In this document: piece by piece, positions 1-10,242 of the stretch
Layout: the number at the start of each line of letters is the position of its first letter
How positions within the stretch are numbered: position 1 is the first letter of the stretch
Origin: Vandiemenella viatica
Lineage: Eukaryota > Arthropoda > Insecta > Orthoptera > Morabidae
NCBI GenBank assembly: GCA_031002005.1
Contig: JARYHS010008074.1
Span: 275,033,930-275,097,929, forward strand
DNA length: 64,000 nt
Direction of reading: 5' to 3'
The notes under the pieces: model-generated
Told to the model about the DNA's origin: nothing
What the model saw: the letters and a program-made list of their open reading frames with translations, nothing else
Database searches by the model: none
Translations under genes and position numbers: made by a program

Positions 1-269
1 AAACTTATACTTGGAAATTTTTGATAGCTATTAAAATACTTGTAAGATTGGTGACGAAAACATGGGGTGCGTGCAACAGATAATTACTGTATTAATAACT
101 CAACTGACAATTTTATTGCACCGCAAATAATATGAACTGATAAGTAAGTTCTTTCATTGATAGCTACTCTCTACGCTTCTTATAGTTATGTATTTCATGC
201 GCCCCATGTTTTTCGTCACCAATCTTACAAGAATTTTAATAGCTATCAAACATTTCCAAGTATAAGTTT
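1..269. mobile_element. Foldback/MITE-like element with ~70-bp inverted repeats
   Basis: The first ~75 bases (starting AAACTTATACTTGGAAA) reappear as the reverse complement at 198-269, with a few indels and mismatches, around a ~120-bp AT-rich centre. No coding potential is visible. The arms are long for a classical MITE and would fold into a stem. The left end may lie outside the window, so the target duplication cannot be read. Probably a non-autonomous DNA transposon; superfamily not assigned. Confidence 0.75.
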
Positions 270-1694
270 TCAGTACAATTTAGAAGACGTTAGAAATCTG
301 TATGTGGTCTTATCCTTCATAAGGATTAGATAAATTTTTTAATACTTTTTAGTCCATTATGAAAACATGGTACATTAAAAACTTTTTATTTTATTATTTT
401 ACAGCACAGTAGTGTTTAACGCTTTCATTTTGTTGAACGACAAGTAGTGTGAAATCGTCGTATATACACGTTGCACAATATTTTCCTTGGACTGCGTACT
501 TTATTAGTACTTTGCAAATGGTAAAAGATATTGAATTTCGTTCTTTGCAGCATTTAAAGTCTAAATTTACAATGTTGTGTTGTCAAATTGAAATTGTAGA
601 TGGCGATCCCACAAATAATTCACCTGTAAGTTAGGAGCTGTGGAATCACACATGAAAGTTACTCAAGGTTCGAACAATGAGAAGAAAGGCAAGCAGCAAA
701 CAGAACGAAAGTAGACCAAGCAAAATTTTTATTGAATCCATGACTTAGCAGTAAGAAATTAGTAGTTTCTCGGAACAATGGCAATATAATGTTTGTTTAT
801 TGACCAATTTAAACTAGGGATTTACAAAAAAATATTTTTTTATATAAATTTATAAAATAAATCAATCAGCGACGAGTGTTACTGCTTGTCGTGTATGTGG
901 AAAATGTTAGATATTCCGCTTTTGTAAAAACTGTAATGAAAATAGAATCATTTGTATACATTTAGCACTACTGTCCCAATAGAATAAAGTGATGTGGTAT
1001 AAGGTTAAGAGTATACCTGCTCACGATTTATAGCAAGCACAGACAGTTCTGACTCAAACGTCAGAGTTTAATATCGCGCATATCATGGTCTAAATCATGG
1101 TATAATACTAAGTCAGGTTTCGGAACCACGCGCACGACGCTACCGTAATGGGTAGGCACTAGATACTCGTAGAAAGGGAGCCTCTGGGCTTATGTCTGAC
1201 AATGCTGGCGAGACATCGATAAATGTATCTGAAACGGAGGCTAAACATATGCGAGTCGAGATCCCAGGAGGCGATCCACGTAGCTGCAGGAAATTAAATT
1301 TTCAGTGCAAACTTTATCGGCGGCCAGAGTAGCTGTCGGATTTGCTCGTCGGTGAGCCGAGTCGATCAGCTCTGTACGGACAGACGGACTGCCGTATACG
1401 ACCTTGGTAATAATCAAGTGGATTTTCCGAGCCCTTCAGTGACAGTTTAGTTTTTTCCCTGTCTTTGCAAGAATATTTTAACCAAAAACAGGAGTAAATC
1501 TAAGGATTAGGGATTAATCGTCTTAGTTCAAACATTCTTTTAGGTATTAAATATAGATTGGTAGTGTCGATATTTACTTTTCTTTCTGGGATCACTCAAT
1601 AGTGTTAATCCTTCTTAATCCATGAACGTCTCTAGTGTTAGCAGTCAGCTTTTACTTGTTACGAGGTGAATACATCTGTTTCCTTTTTTCCTTC
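270..1694. other. No gene recognised
   Basis: AT-rich single-copy-looking DNA. The stretch 1290-1400 is richer in CG dinucleotides. Only short open frames are present and none resembles a known protein. Confidence 0.5.
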
Positions 1695-1845
1695 TGATTT
1701 TACGCCTCGTTGAATCGAGGTCACTAGAGACGGGAAAGGACTAGTGTCACGGAATGGTAAGGAATTCTGCCATGGCCTTTCGATGGAAACATCCCAGCAT
1801 TCGCTTAGTGATGCAGGAAAACCATGATGTCATTTCAATTTGGAA
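1695..1845 (-). mobile_element. tRNA-derived SINE, 5'-truncated, minus strand
   Basis: Read on the minus strand, the body of the window's main SINE is seen: the C-rich middle, then the terminal block corresponding to CGAGG..TTACGCC near the plus-strand left edge (1697-1720). The tRNA-like head with its B box is missing, so this copy ends before position ~1850. It is diverged from the better copies by many substitutions. Confidence 0.7.
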
Positions 1846-2397
1846 TCACAGTTACCGTATAAAACTCGGACTATAAAATTTTAATCCAACACTTCCAAAG
1901 AAAGAATAAAATATCAAACTCCATCATGATTGCATTACCACTAACAGTAAGCGATCAGTAAGAAACTGGTTTATCAGTTATCGAATTTATCGCCAATACT
2001 TAACTCTCGGAGTTTTATGAATCCGCAGATTTTTGTTCGTTTACTCGTATAAGCGATCGCGTAAATATGGCGGAAATGAATGTTCTTAAAAAAAAATATC
2101 GTCCCTAAAAGTGACACGTAAAACTTGAATCGGCACTGGTCAGTAAGAAATTGTTGTAGTTGTGATCGTTGTTGTTGAATTGTGGTGATATTCTGGATTA
2201 ATTGAACATGAACAAAGAAATTTTTAATTAAAATAAAATAGCGAAAACTGCTTGATAAATGTGCGGTTCGTTGGGACTAACTTTTGTGGACACACACCTG
2301 AAAATAAAGTCCCCTTGCGGTTCTTCTTGACAACGGTGAAATTCTAGCGCTTCAAGATTTACGAGTATAAGTTTAAAACCCACAGATCAATTGGTCT

Positions 2398-2662
2398 CAG
2401 GGGCGGATCCAGGATTTTGGTTTGTGGGGGGGGGGGGCGGGCTTGAGCGAACTTTGGTTTTGGGGGGGCTTGGCTTGAGTGAATTTTGGTTCAGAGGGCG
2501 TGCCTTCAATGGATTTTTTTGGGGGGGGGGGGGGCCTTGAGTCGGCCATGGGGTAATCTTTATAGCCTAATAGTCCTATAGCTAAAAAAAAAAGTCTAAT
2601 GTCGGGGGTGGATTCAGATACTTTTGGGGGGGGGCCTTCTCCCCCCCCTGGTTCCGCCCCTG
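2398..2662. mobile_element. G-rich hAT-type MITE
   Basis: The element begins CAGGGGCGGATCCAGG and ends with the near-complementary CCTGGTTCCGCCCCTG, typical hAT-like termini. It is flanked by a duplicated target: TTGGTCTC at 2391-2398 and again at 2664-2671 (exact boundaries slide by one base). The ~265-bp interior holds four or more runs of 7-14 G, a repeated phrase built on CTTGAGTGAATTTTGGTT, and no coding frame. An 8-bp duplication is the hAT signature. It must have been mobilised by a transposase encoded elsewhere. Confidence 0.85.
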
Positions 2663-2671
2663 GTTGGTCTC

Positions 2672-3442
2672 GTAAGAATATATTAGTACTGTAAAGTGAT
2701 TATTTTGCTAGCCACAGCTTCAGTAAGTAAAATAATGGAATAGTGCTTATTTTAAAAGGAAATACAATTGTTTTTTTCTGTTATCGAACGGCTTTTGTGG
2801 AACAATTTGAAGTGATCATCATAATGTTTCAGAGACTGATTTTCTGGACGAAAAATGTTTATTTTATTTATAAGTAGAATACTGAGTACTGTTATTGGCG
2901 TTGCACTCTGCGTTGTTGCTCACCGACATGTTCGGGAAATTAAGTTCTTGGCGGTAACACAAATATAGCGGATTGTTATTGTGTGATAACGATGAATTTT
3001 ATTTTATTCATGTTCGTACCGTTATATCATTCTCGTTCGCTCGTATGAAATAAATTTTATAATCTGGATGCTTGATAATGTTTCCGGTGGAATTTTGTCG
3101 ACCATGCTAGGTTTTTTTTTTTTAACAGCTGACGGAAACAATGATTTTGTCTTTAGTTTACACAGATCCTTTTTATCTGGACCGTAACATCGATCAGTTG
3201 GATGGAAAATATTCTTTGTTCAACGTATTGTACATTGCGTATTGTTGAATGATGGTCCATTGTCTTCGAGACGGTTACTAATGAATGAATTCCTTGCGTT
3301 ATTGTACGTGTCGTTCGTAAACACCAAATGAAGTCAGATATTCTTGCAAATCAAAGTCTTAAATATTGTACGTAATTATTGCAGGCTATTTCTTCCTTAA
3401 TTACTTGTTAAATCAATTATTATTTAGTGAAATACGCCAATG
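2672..3442. other. No gene recognised
   Basis: AT-rich DNA without recognisable repeats or coding frames; a short T run lies near 3112-3123. Confidence 0.5.
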
Positions 3443-3603
3443 CAACTGTTGAAATTTTGTTTCGGGCGCGTTTATTCTCCAGCCATCCAGTGTTTTAATT
3501 CCATTTCTGTCGTGATGTGTGGTGCCTTCAGCTGCCACTCCTCTCGACAAGAGGCGAAACGCCGAAATAAAAACGTCCGAAACAAAAATTCAATCAACAG
3601 TTG
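3443..3603. mobile_element. Small foldback MITE
   Basis: The ends are inverted copies: CAACTGTTGAAATTTTGTTTCGGGCG at the left (first 16 bases shared closely) and its reverse complement, with a 4-bp indel, at 3575-3603. A second short inverted pair lies inside around 3552-3575. About 160 bp, no coding capacity. Flanking AAT on both sides could be part of a target duplication, but this is too short to assign a superfamily. Confidence 0.6.
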
Positions 3604-4614
3604 AATCGACTTTGTTAACTGAATAATAATTTAATATCTTAAATGTTGGTTCGTTTGACGAAAGAGGTTGATTTTAGAGAATTAAGAGCGCACATAATAG
3701 CTACCGGGGGACCCTGTATTATGTAGATATGTTGGTGATAATTACTTGGGAGAAGTGAGGCTGAGACTATTTCCCTATTTCTAATGGCAGAGTCTCTGCA
3801 AAAGAACACGGGTGGGCGCGTGGTGAAAAAATCAATAGTGCATTGTTCACCTTTGTGCCAGCACTAACCACGGGGTGGTTTCCCGTGCTAGAGATCCTTG
3901 GCTATTCCCCGGGAGTGTGTTCTTATTGGTTGTGATGGCCTGGTTGACGTGTTTATCTCCTTCTATCCCTGTGATTGCCATTACCAAACGCGAGGGCGAC
4001 CGTACTGCTAACCTCTGTGCTGTGTGCGCCGCGGAGTTGTGCGTCACTCTCCCCTCCACTCACGGCCGAGCGAGTGGCCGCCTCGCCCACGCCTCGCGCT
4101 CTACACACAGCTCAGCTACGCAGTCACTCGTCGCTATAGTCATTATTCCTGGTTTAATGATCTAATGGAAGACAAAGGGGACTTACAGTAGAGTTGGCAG
4201 TAATGAGTGTACAGAATCCATCCTCCGCAGGAAGTCAAATTTGCTACACCATCGCGTGACTCGCTCCCTTCCCTTATTAAACACGTGGAAAATAATTTCG
4301 TAGGGAGGTCAGCTGCTCCAGTTTCCCATGTTCCTTCATATTTGTTGATGTATGGTAGCGTAGAAATTTTTAAATCAATTTGTTGGATTTCTTAGCATCT
4401 ACTTTACGGCTTTGGAGAGGGGGGGGGGGGAAACACAACAAAACAATTACATTTTACAACCGATTTGATTTTTATTGCAGCCAGGAAACTAAATGAATGC
4501 ATAACATCTCATTCATAAAATCCCTGCTGATATTGCTCGCTCCGTCATTGCCACTAACAATTTTTCACGATGTGATTTGTGTCTTCCTCGAATAAAACAC
4601 CTATAGCTATACAT
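3604..4614. other. No gene recognised; CpG-dense block and poly-G tract
   Basis: Positions ~3985-4130 are clearly richer in G+C and in CG dinucleotides than the surroundings and carry overlapping short open frames on both strands, none recognisable. A run of 12 G sits at 4419-4430. The dense block could be a promoter or first-exon region, but no transcription signal confirms it. Confidence 0.4.
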
Positions 4615-4770
4615 AATGCGGTTACGGTTATCCGTGGTTCGGATTCCAGGTTAAACTGTAGGTCCCAGAGGAAAGGAACTGGCCATCCTAACTCTGACAC
4701 AATGGCTTAGTATGCCCCCAACGGGAGGATCCAACCTTCGGGTTGTGGACTACGTTAAGTTAATACGGTT
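4615..4770 (+). repeat. Possible tRNA-like SINE copy (second family)
   Basis: Contains GGTTCGGATTCC, one mismatch from the tRNA B-box consensus GGTTCGANTCC, followed by CAGGTTAAACTGTAGGTCC. A related phrase occurs at 6985-7015, which supports a dispersed repeat rather than chance. The A box and 3' tail are not clear and the ends are approximate. Confidence 0.35.
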
Positions 4771-5075
4771 ACAGTGGAAGAAGCTCCTCGCTGACTGATG
4801 TTTGCGTATTACTTCATCGCTTTTTGTTGTTTGGCTGAATGGAATTGAGATAACATTTAATCCGGAGGACAGGTCATCAGGCTAAAGACATTCACTTATC
4901 TGGGTTCTAATCGCCCTTTCAACAACGGCAGTTGAACATAACCTGTTATGCTAATATTGTGTCGTTCTGATTGTTCACTTCTTGTTAATCTGCGTTTCCA
5001 TTATACTCGCTACCCTCACGTGAGCTGTAATAAATCTTACTTTTTCTAACGTTAGAGAAGATAAAGTTTACTTAC

Positions 5076-5202
5076 TGCGAGGTAGCCTTTTGAGGTGCTC
5101 TTTGTTGGTTCAGGCTGCTGCTGGATCGTGAATCGTCCGCCGGATGCCGTCGACAAGTAGTCTCCCTCCCACGCCGCTGCCAGTGCTCTTGGGTCGCACC
5201 TC
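5076..5202 (-). CDS. Candidate host exon (unidentified protein)
   Basis: On the minus strand this 127-bp stretch is G+C-rich against an AT-rich background and ends exactly at a consensus splice donor, GTAAGT (5075-5070). A possible acceptor CCAG lies at 5206-5203, though its pyrimidine tract is poor. One frame is open throughout (one leading base, then 42 codons, ending ...KSTSKGYLA); a second frame is also open inside the exon, so openness alone is weak evidence. The encoded peptide, with WEGDYLSTASGG in the middle, is not one I recognise. It could equally be an untranslated exon or chance. Confidence 0.25.
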
Positions 5203-6974
5203 CTGGCTCATTTTACAAAGCACGTCGCTGCCTTATTGTTTGCAATAACTCGCAGAGTAAACATACTAATTGGCAGTAAATTATGAAACGTATTTATGTA
5301 ATAGGCACTTTTTTTAAATCAATAAGTACCTATTCAACAATCGCGTGAACTCTTATTTTATGCCTCAGACGTATTGATAAATACAACTTTTCTCTTCAGA
5401 CTTTTTTTTTTATTTTCCGCTTTACTATCAGGAAATGTGTTGAAAGTTACTTACTAGCAGGTAAAAATTATCTGTAAAATCAAACACAGCTATGATGTTT
5501 TCCTGTAAGCACTCATACGACAGGTTGAATACTGTGGAAATGAAATGCAGATCTATCGCCAAAGGTATATTCAAAATAGATCTGGTATTTATCTGTGCTA
5601 TGCCTGGGATATAGCCGGCAAACATGGTCGAACTGTTGCATTGCTTTTGCAAGAACTTCGTTTCATTTTACATGAACATAACTAAATGATACTGATTTTT
5701 AGAAATTTCCGAGGATTCACCATGCACAGAAGTAGTGTATGCAGATGTGATCCCACAGGTTGCTTGTCCGCAATCTCGTCACAGGAAACATATGGTCCGC
5801 TACCCCCTCTTCGATTACAAAATCAATGGCAGAGTGGAAGCTCTCACCAAAACTAGATCATCAGATCCACAAATCAAAAGGTTCGCTAAGCATGATATGA
5901 GATGATTGATGCAAACATACAAACAGGGCGGCGTTTGAAGTGTGCCTGACAGGTGTTCTGCAGCTGCTTGTGCCCTACTTGCTGTTTATTGCGCCCCTTT
6001 TACGGCACCGCAACCGCCTTCTCTAATGGCGCATGCGATCGTGCACCTTAAAACGGGAACAGCATCGAGCAGTGGACTAGACACTGCGATACCAGCGAGT
6101 TTTACTGCAAATGGCATTCGCGTGTTTACTATCACTGTAAAAATGTTATTCTGGTTTTTCTGCATGATAACATCAAACACAATCAAAGGACCATTTTTTT
6201 ACTTGCATAAATCAACGTGGAAACGTTTTTCTAAAGTTTTCTAGGAGTTCTGTCTCCCTTAGGGTTTACGTTTCTTCCATCGATAAGGTCACCACCCACA
6301 TATAAGCTTCTCCAGTTTGAAAAGATGTTTGCATTCAATTTAGCAACTATAGTATATTTTCCTGATCGGGTAATTTAGAAAATATTTCAATTCGTCGTAT
6401 TCGCACAATGTGTACTCTCTCCTGTTGGTTCTGTTGTGTTTTGACGACGTTTCTACGCTTCGGCTTAATTTACCATATAACAGAAAAAAAAGCTATATTT
6501 CAGGGAAGGTTTTCTCACTACTTTATTACGCCAAGATATAATTTACGAAAAGACCAAACATATTCTTCTTCAACAAAAAATTAACTGAAGCGGTGCAAAT
6601 TGCTTTGATCAGTAGAATGGAAACGTCGTACAGAAATATATTTAATTATTTGACCTTTGTCAGCTTGTGGCAATGTGATTGTGATTGTTTATGGCAGCCT
6701 CTGTTGACATGGATCGTTATGGCGCTGCTTTCAGTCTACCACACTCAAAACTAATTACAACGCTTCACACTGCGCGATCAGTTCACTCCTATCCTAACAC
6801 CTAATCACACCGCTACGTGTTTTGTATTTTTTAAATCCTTCCGCCGCATCATTCTTAAAAAAATAAAATGAGGTTTAGAGAGATGTCTGTGGGGGGAAAA
6901 AAAGAGAAATGGTTAAAGTGTTTACCCTCACCTCATTGGGATAGGAATTTGTAAGAGTTCTGCTTACTCATATG
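5203..6974. other. No gene recognised
   Basis: Several 60-100-codon frames occur on both strands (for example 5428-5652 minus and 5942-6244 plus), but none shows a domain or splice structure I can support. Confidence 0.5.
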
Positions 6975-7080
6975 AGCTACGTCAGGACTTTCCAAAATCG
7001 GATTCCAGGTTAGTGTAAGTCCAGTCACCCAGAGTTGAAATACACGGCATATCGGGACTCTGTCACCAGGTCTTAAGACC
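6975..7080 (+). repeat. Fragment of the repeat seen at 4615
   Basis: Carries CGGATTCCAGGTTAGTGTAAGTCC, closely matching the phrase after the B-box-like motif at 4640-4665. The rest is too diverged to align by eye. Confidence 0.3.
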
Positions 7081-7541
7081 ATTGGAGTTTACTCTTTTAT
7101 TATGTTAATGAGACCCATGAATTCTATTCGTGGAGGTAAGTAATGTTGACGCACAGAAGTATTTGTTCCGTGCGTTTGACAAGTATCTCGCCTCAATTCT
7201 TTGCGCGGCCATCAGAAATCCCGTTTTCAATGATTTTCGACAACCACTCTGTGATAGTGTTCATGGTGGACCTCTGTGTTAACTGCAGCTGATTTCCTTG
7301 CTGTTCTTTACCAATAATTCTATCCTGTCTGTATTGACCATGATTATAGGAAGAGTAAAATTAAAGGGAAGAAATATAGGTTTGGAGATAAGTTAACATG
7401 TACTGTATTTACTAATCAAAGATGCACATTTTAGATGAGAAATACCTGCAGGTTTGTACAAGTTCATTAATGAAGCAATTCCTCATTGATAGTTGAGTCA
7501 GAGAGCGTTACAACTAATTGAATCTAATCCTTACTCTACTG

Positions 7542-7985
7542 CAGGGGTGGCCACCCCAATTAACTTGCGGGCCACTTTCGAAATGCATCATAACTTCGCT
7601 GGCCGCTTATAAAATTATATATCTCTAGATTAGATTTAGACCCACTATAGGCATTATTTTTGGAGTGAAAAATTGAAACATAATGAGTTATTATTGTGTT
7701 TACAATTATTCTTACACGTAAACATAGATAATATAATAATAAAGATACTAAACGAATATTTTAAAGAAACATATAACACTAAAAATGATATATAAAAAAT
7801 ATAGAAATATAAATGAAATAAATTTTTAAAATATGGATGCACATAATATATACTTTTTTAATACATTGGTTTTCACTACTTTGGCCATTATAAAATAAAT
7901 TTATTTTGTAAAAGTGTGATGAATCTCGCAGGCCAGAAAAATCTTCAAGGCGGACCGCATGCGGCCCGCTAGTTGGCCACCCCTG
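7542..7985. mobile_element. hAT-type non-autonomous element with perfect TSD
   Basis: The termini are CAGGGGTGGCCA and TGGCCACCCCTG, exact 12-bp inverted repeats of the CAGGGGTGNCCA type known from hAT elements. They are flanked by a perfect 8-bp duplication, CTCTACTG, at 7534-7541 and 7986-7993. Subterminal GCGGGCC- and GGCCCGC-type motifs lie at both ends, and the 444-bp interior is strongly A+T-rich. The short open frames inside have low-complexity composition and are not a transposase. The exact duplication suggests a fairly recent insertion. Confidence 0.92.
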
Positions 7986-8044
7986 CTCTACTGGAATATC
8001 TCTCCGCACAAATCCTGCTAGTTATCACATTCGTAGGCATTCTG

Positions 8045-8215
8045 CAAGACGCGGGTTCAAACACTTACTGGATTATTCTGATTGCGGTTTTTCATGGTTT
8101 TCCGAAATCACTGTAGGCGAATGGTTCCTTCAAACGGCCATCGCCGTATGCATTCCTTTTCCTTGCCTCCAATCCACTCCCGCTTTTAATGACGTCAACA
8201 GGACATAAGGACCGA
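8045..8215 (+). mobile_element. tRNA-derived SINE, diverged
   Basis: Starts near a degraded B box (GCGGGTTCAAACAC) and then follows the SINE body in order: TTTTTCATGGTTTTCCGAAATCA, the AGGCGAATGGTTCCTTCAAA block, and the pyrimidine-rich CCTTTTCCTTGCC segment, ending with AATGACGTCAACAGG. The block between AGGCGAATG and GGTTCC is shortened. No clear target duplication. Confidence 0.75.
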
Positions 8216-10092
8216 AGGGGAAAAAAAAAACTTTTGTAGACAGAAAAAATTGTTTGCATCACCGAGGTTCAGTAACAGTCATACCAACCAGACGATACGG
8301 GCCTAAGGTGGCCCCTTCATTCATTTTTCAAAATAAAACTCGAACCGGCAGCCCTCTGCTGGCTGGCTGGCCCCTACACTCCCGGGGCTGACAACTCGTA
8401 CCTTACGTAAAGTAGAACTTTTCGGTAAAATCGTCAAGTTTCGTTTGAAGAGCGCTTACGTCTGCAGAGGACAGACGCCGCCCAACACCTAGCAGCTGGC
8501 CGCCACGATCGATACAACAGGTCTGGTCGACCAACAGCCTCCAGCGAGATGCGACCCAGTTCTACTGTACAGTTCCTACCATAGAACTGCATTTAACAAA
8601 TAAGTTAAGGCATCTTAATGCTAATGACTAATGAGTCACAATCATATATTAATTATTGTACAGCTCAACAGAGTAAATACATTTAGCTCTCCAATAAAGT
8701 TTTCCCAAATCGAGAAACACGTCCAAATACTCACCAAAAAAATGTAATAAACGATAAAGATTAAGAAGCAGAAGTTCTTAGTTAGTGGAGATAATGAATT
8801 GGCGGTTTTCAGCAATGACATTAATGCGCTATCCGAACGACAGCTGCAGATTGGGAAACACAATCTCTGTATTGTTACGGTATCTTTGATCTAAAGATGC
8901 GTGCAATACTTGCCTGTAATCTGTGGTGTACGTTCTCTCTTCAGGGAGGGATGCTCGAGACGTGTTGGTCGATATTCGATTTTCCTCTTCAAGCAACCTT
9001 TTGATAGACCTTTCAATAGAAGACTCTGCTCGAACCCAAATATTTTACTACTGGCCCAGCAGAAGACCCAGTCAGTCTTGGCACACACTAGTAAACCTGC
9101 TTATAAGGTAACCATACGCTTAAATTTTGGCGCATTTACAGCCAAGCCACGCAGCTTTTCATTCATATTTTGTCATAGTTAAAATAAGAACAGAAAGCAC
9201 AACAGCATATGGATGTTTATTTCAGTTGTTTAGTTATGTAATTTAGATATTATATACCAACAGTACTGCGCAAGAGTGTGACTTGGTATACAGCGTTTGG
9301 TAGTCCGCGGCCGGCGCATTTGAAATAACTTATACGCGACGACGCATTACTGTTCGAAAAATATTAGACATGCGCTGCCTAGACTGAAATTAGCTTACAA
9401 ATGTCACCCAGTGTTTTCCAAGGCAGTTCGTATTGTTTTTGTGGTTTGAAATAAAGCTGTTTTTATTTGACAACACAGCGCTCGTTGATAAAATAATTCT
9501 GATTTTGTTCTGTCAAGTGAATTTCAGTGCAACTTTAATTATAGTTCTTGCTGTAGTGTTACTTCAAGTTCGAAGTATTGTTTGAAATGACGCTGTACAC
9601 TAAACATTACGAGGGATATCGAAAATGTTTTTCCAACGAGTTTTCACTATCCAAGAAATCTTTTAAGACGATCAAAGAATCCTTCCCTTGTGATGTAGAA
9701 AAGAAAAGTGACAGTAGTACTGTAGCAAAATAAAATTAAAAATGCAGCTGTTCTTGGTCTTTCTTTTTACGTGACAGATATATTGTTGTATTTTATCAGT
9801 TTATGATCAGTGATGAACGAGATAAGGAGAATGTTTTAGTAACACACCCCCGGCTGTACCTGAGTAAGAGGTTTTTCCCAATAATTGATCATTTGCAGGA
9901 GTGGCTGCTGTCAACATGTCTTTCAGGATATTTATAATTACAGGAAAGTACGTAACTCAAATATTAGTTGTGTTCATTATATGCATAATAATTTTAACGG
10001 TAGTCTATCAAGAGAAAACAATACAAAATGAGAGAAAAGACGTAGATACGTACCTCACATGACGTCGAGGCAAAAGCCATGTCAGGCTGCGT
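8216..10092. other. No gene recognised; weak exon-like stretch inside
   Basis: 8310-8570 is G+C-rich, and 8944-9106 has an acceptor-like and a donor-like edge (see findings). The remainder is AT-rich with no recognisable protein or repeat. Confidence 0.4.
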
Positions 10093-10160
10093 GGGGGGGG
10101 GGGGGGGGGGATGGAGGATCAAGGGAGGCCAAAATGGAGCTACGTAGTTTATGGGAGTCC
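10093..10160. repeat. 18-bp poly-G tract and possible DNA-transposon end
   Basis: A run of 18 G at 10093-10110 is followed by GGAGCTACGTAGTTTATGGGAGTCC-like sequence near 10134-10160. Read on the minus strand the latter starts with a GGACTCCCATAAACTACG-like end, which resembles the terminus at 25765. This may be the end of a degraded element whose other end I cannot place. Confidence 0.35.
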
Positions 10161-10173
10161 CGAAGAAACTCTT

Positions 10174-10242
10174 ACAACATTAAAATGATTTATATTACAA
10201 CATTAAAATGATTTATATTACAACATTAAAATGATTTATATT
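10174..10242 (+). repeat. Tandem repeat, 3 x 23 bp
   Basis: The unit ACAACATTAAAATGATTTATATT occurs three times head to tail with no mismatch (10174-10196, 10197-10219, 10220-10242). It is non-coding, and perfect identity suggests a young expansion. Confidence 0.97.

Noticed and set aside
10174..10242. CRISPR-like array
   Set aside because: Direct repeats are contiguous with no spacers, in a eukaryotic context.
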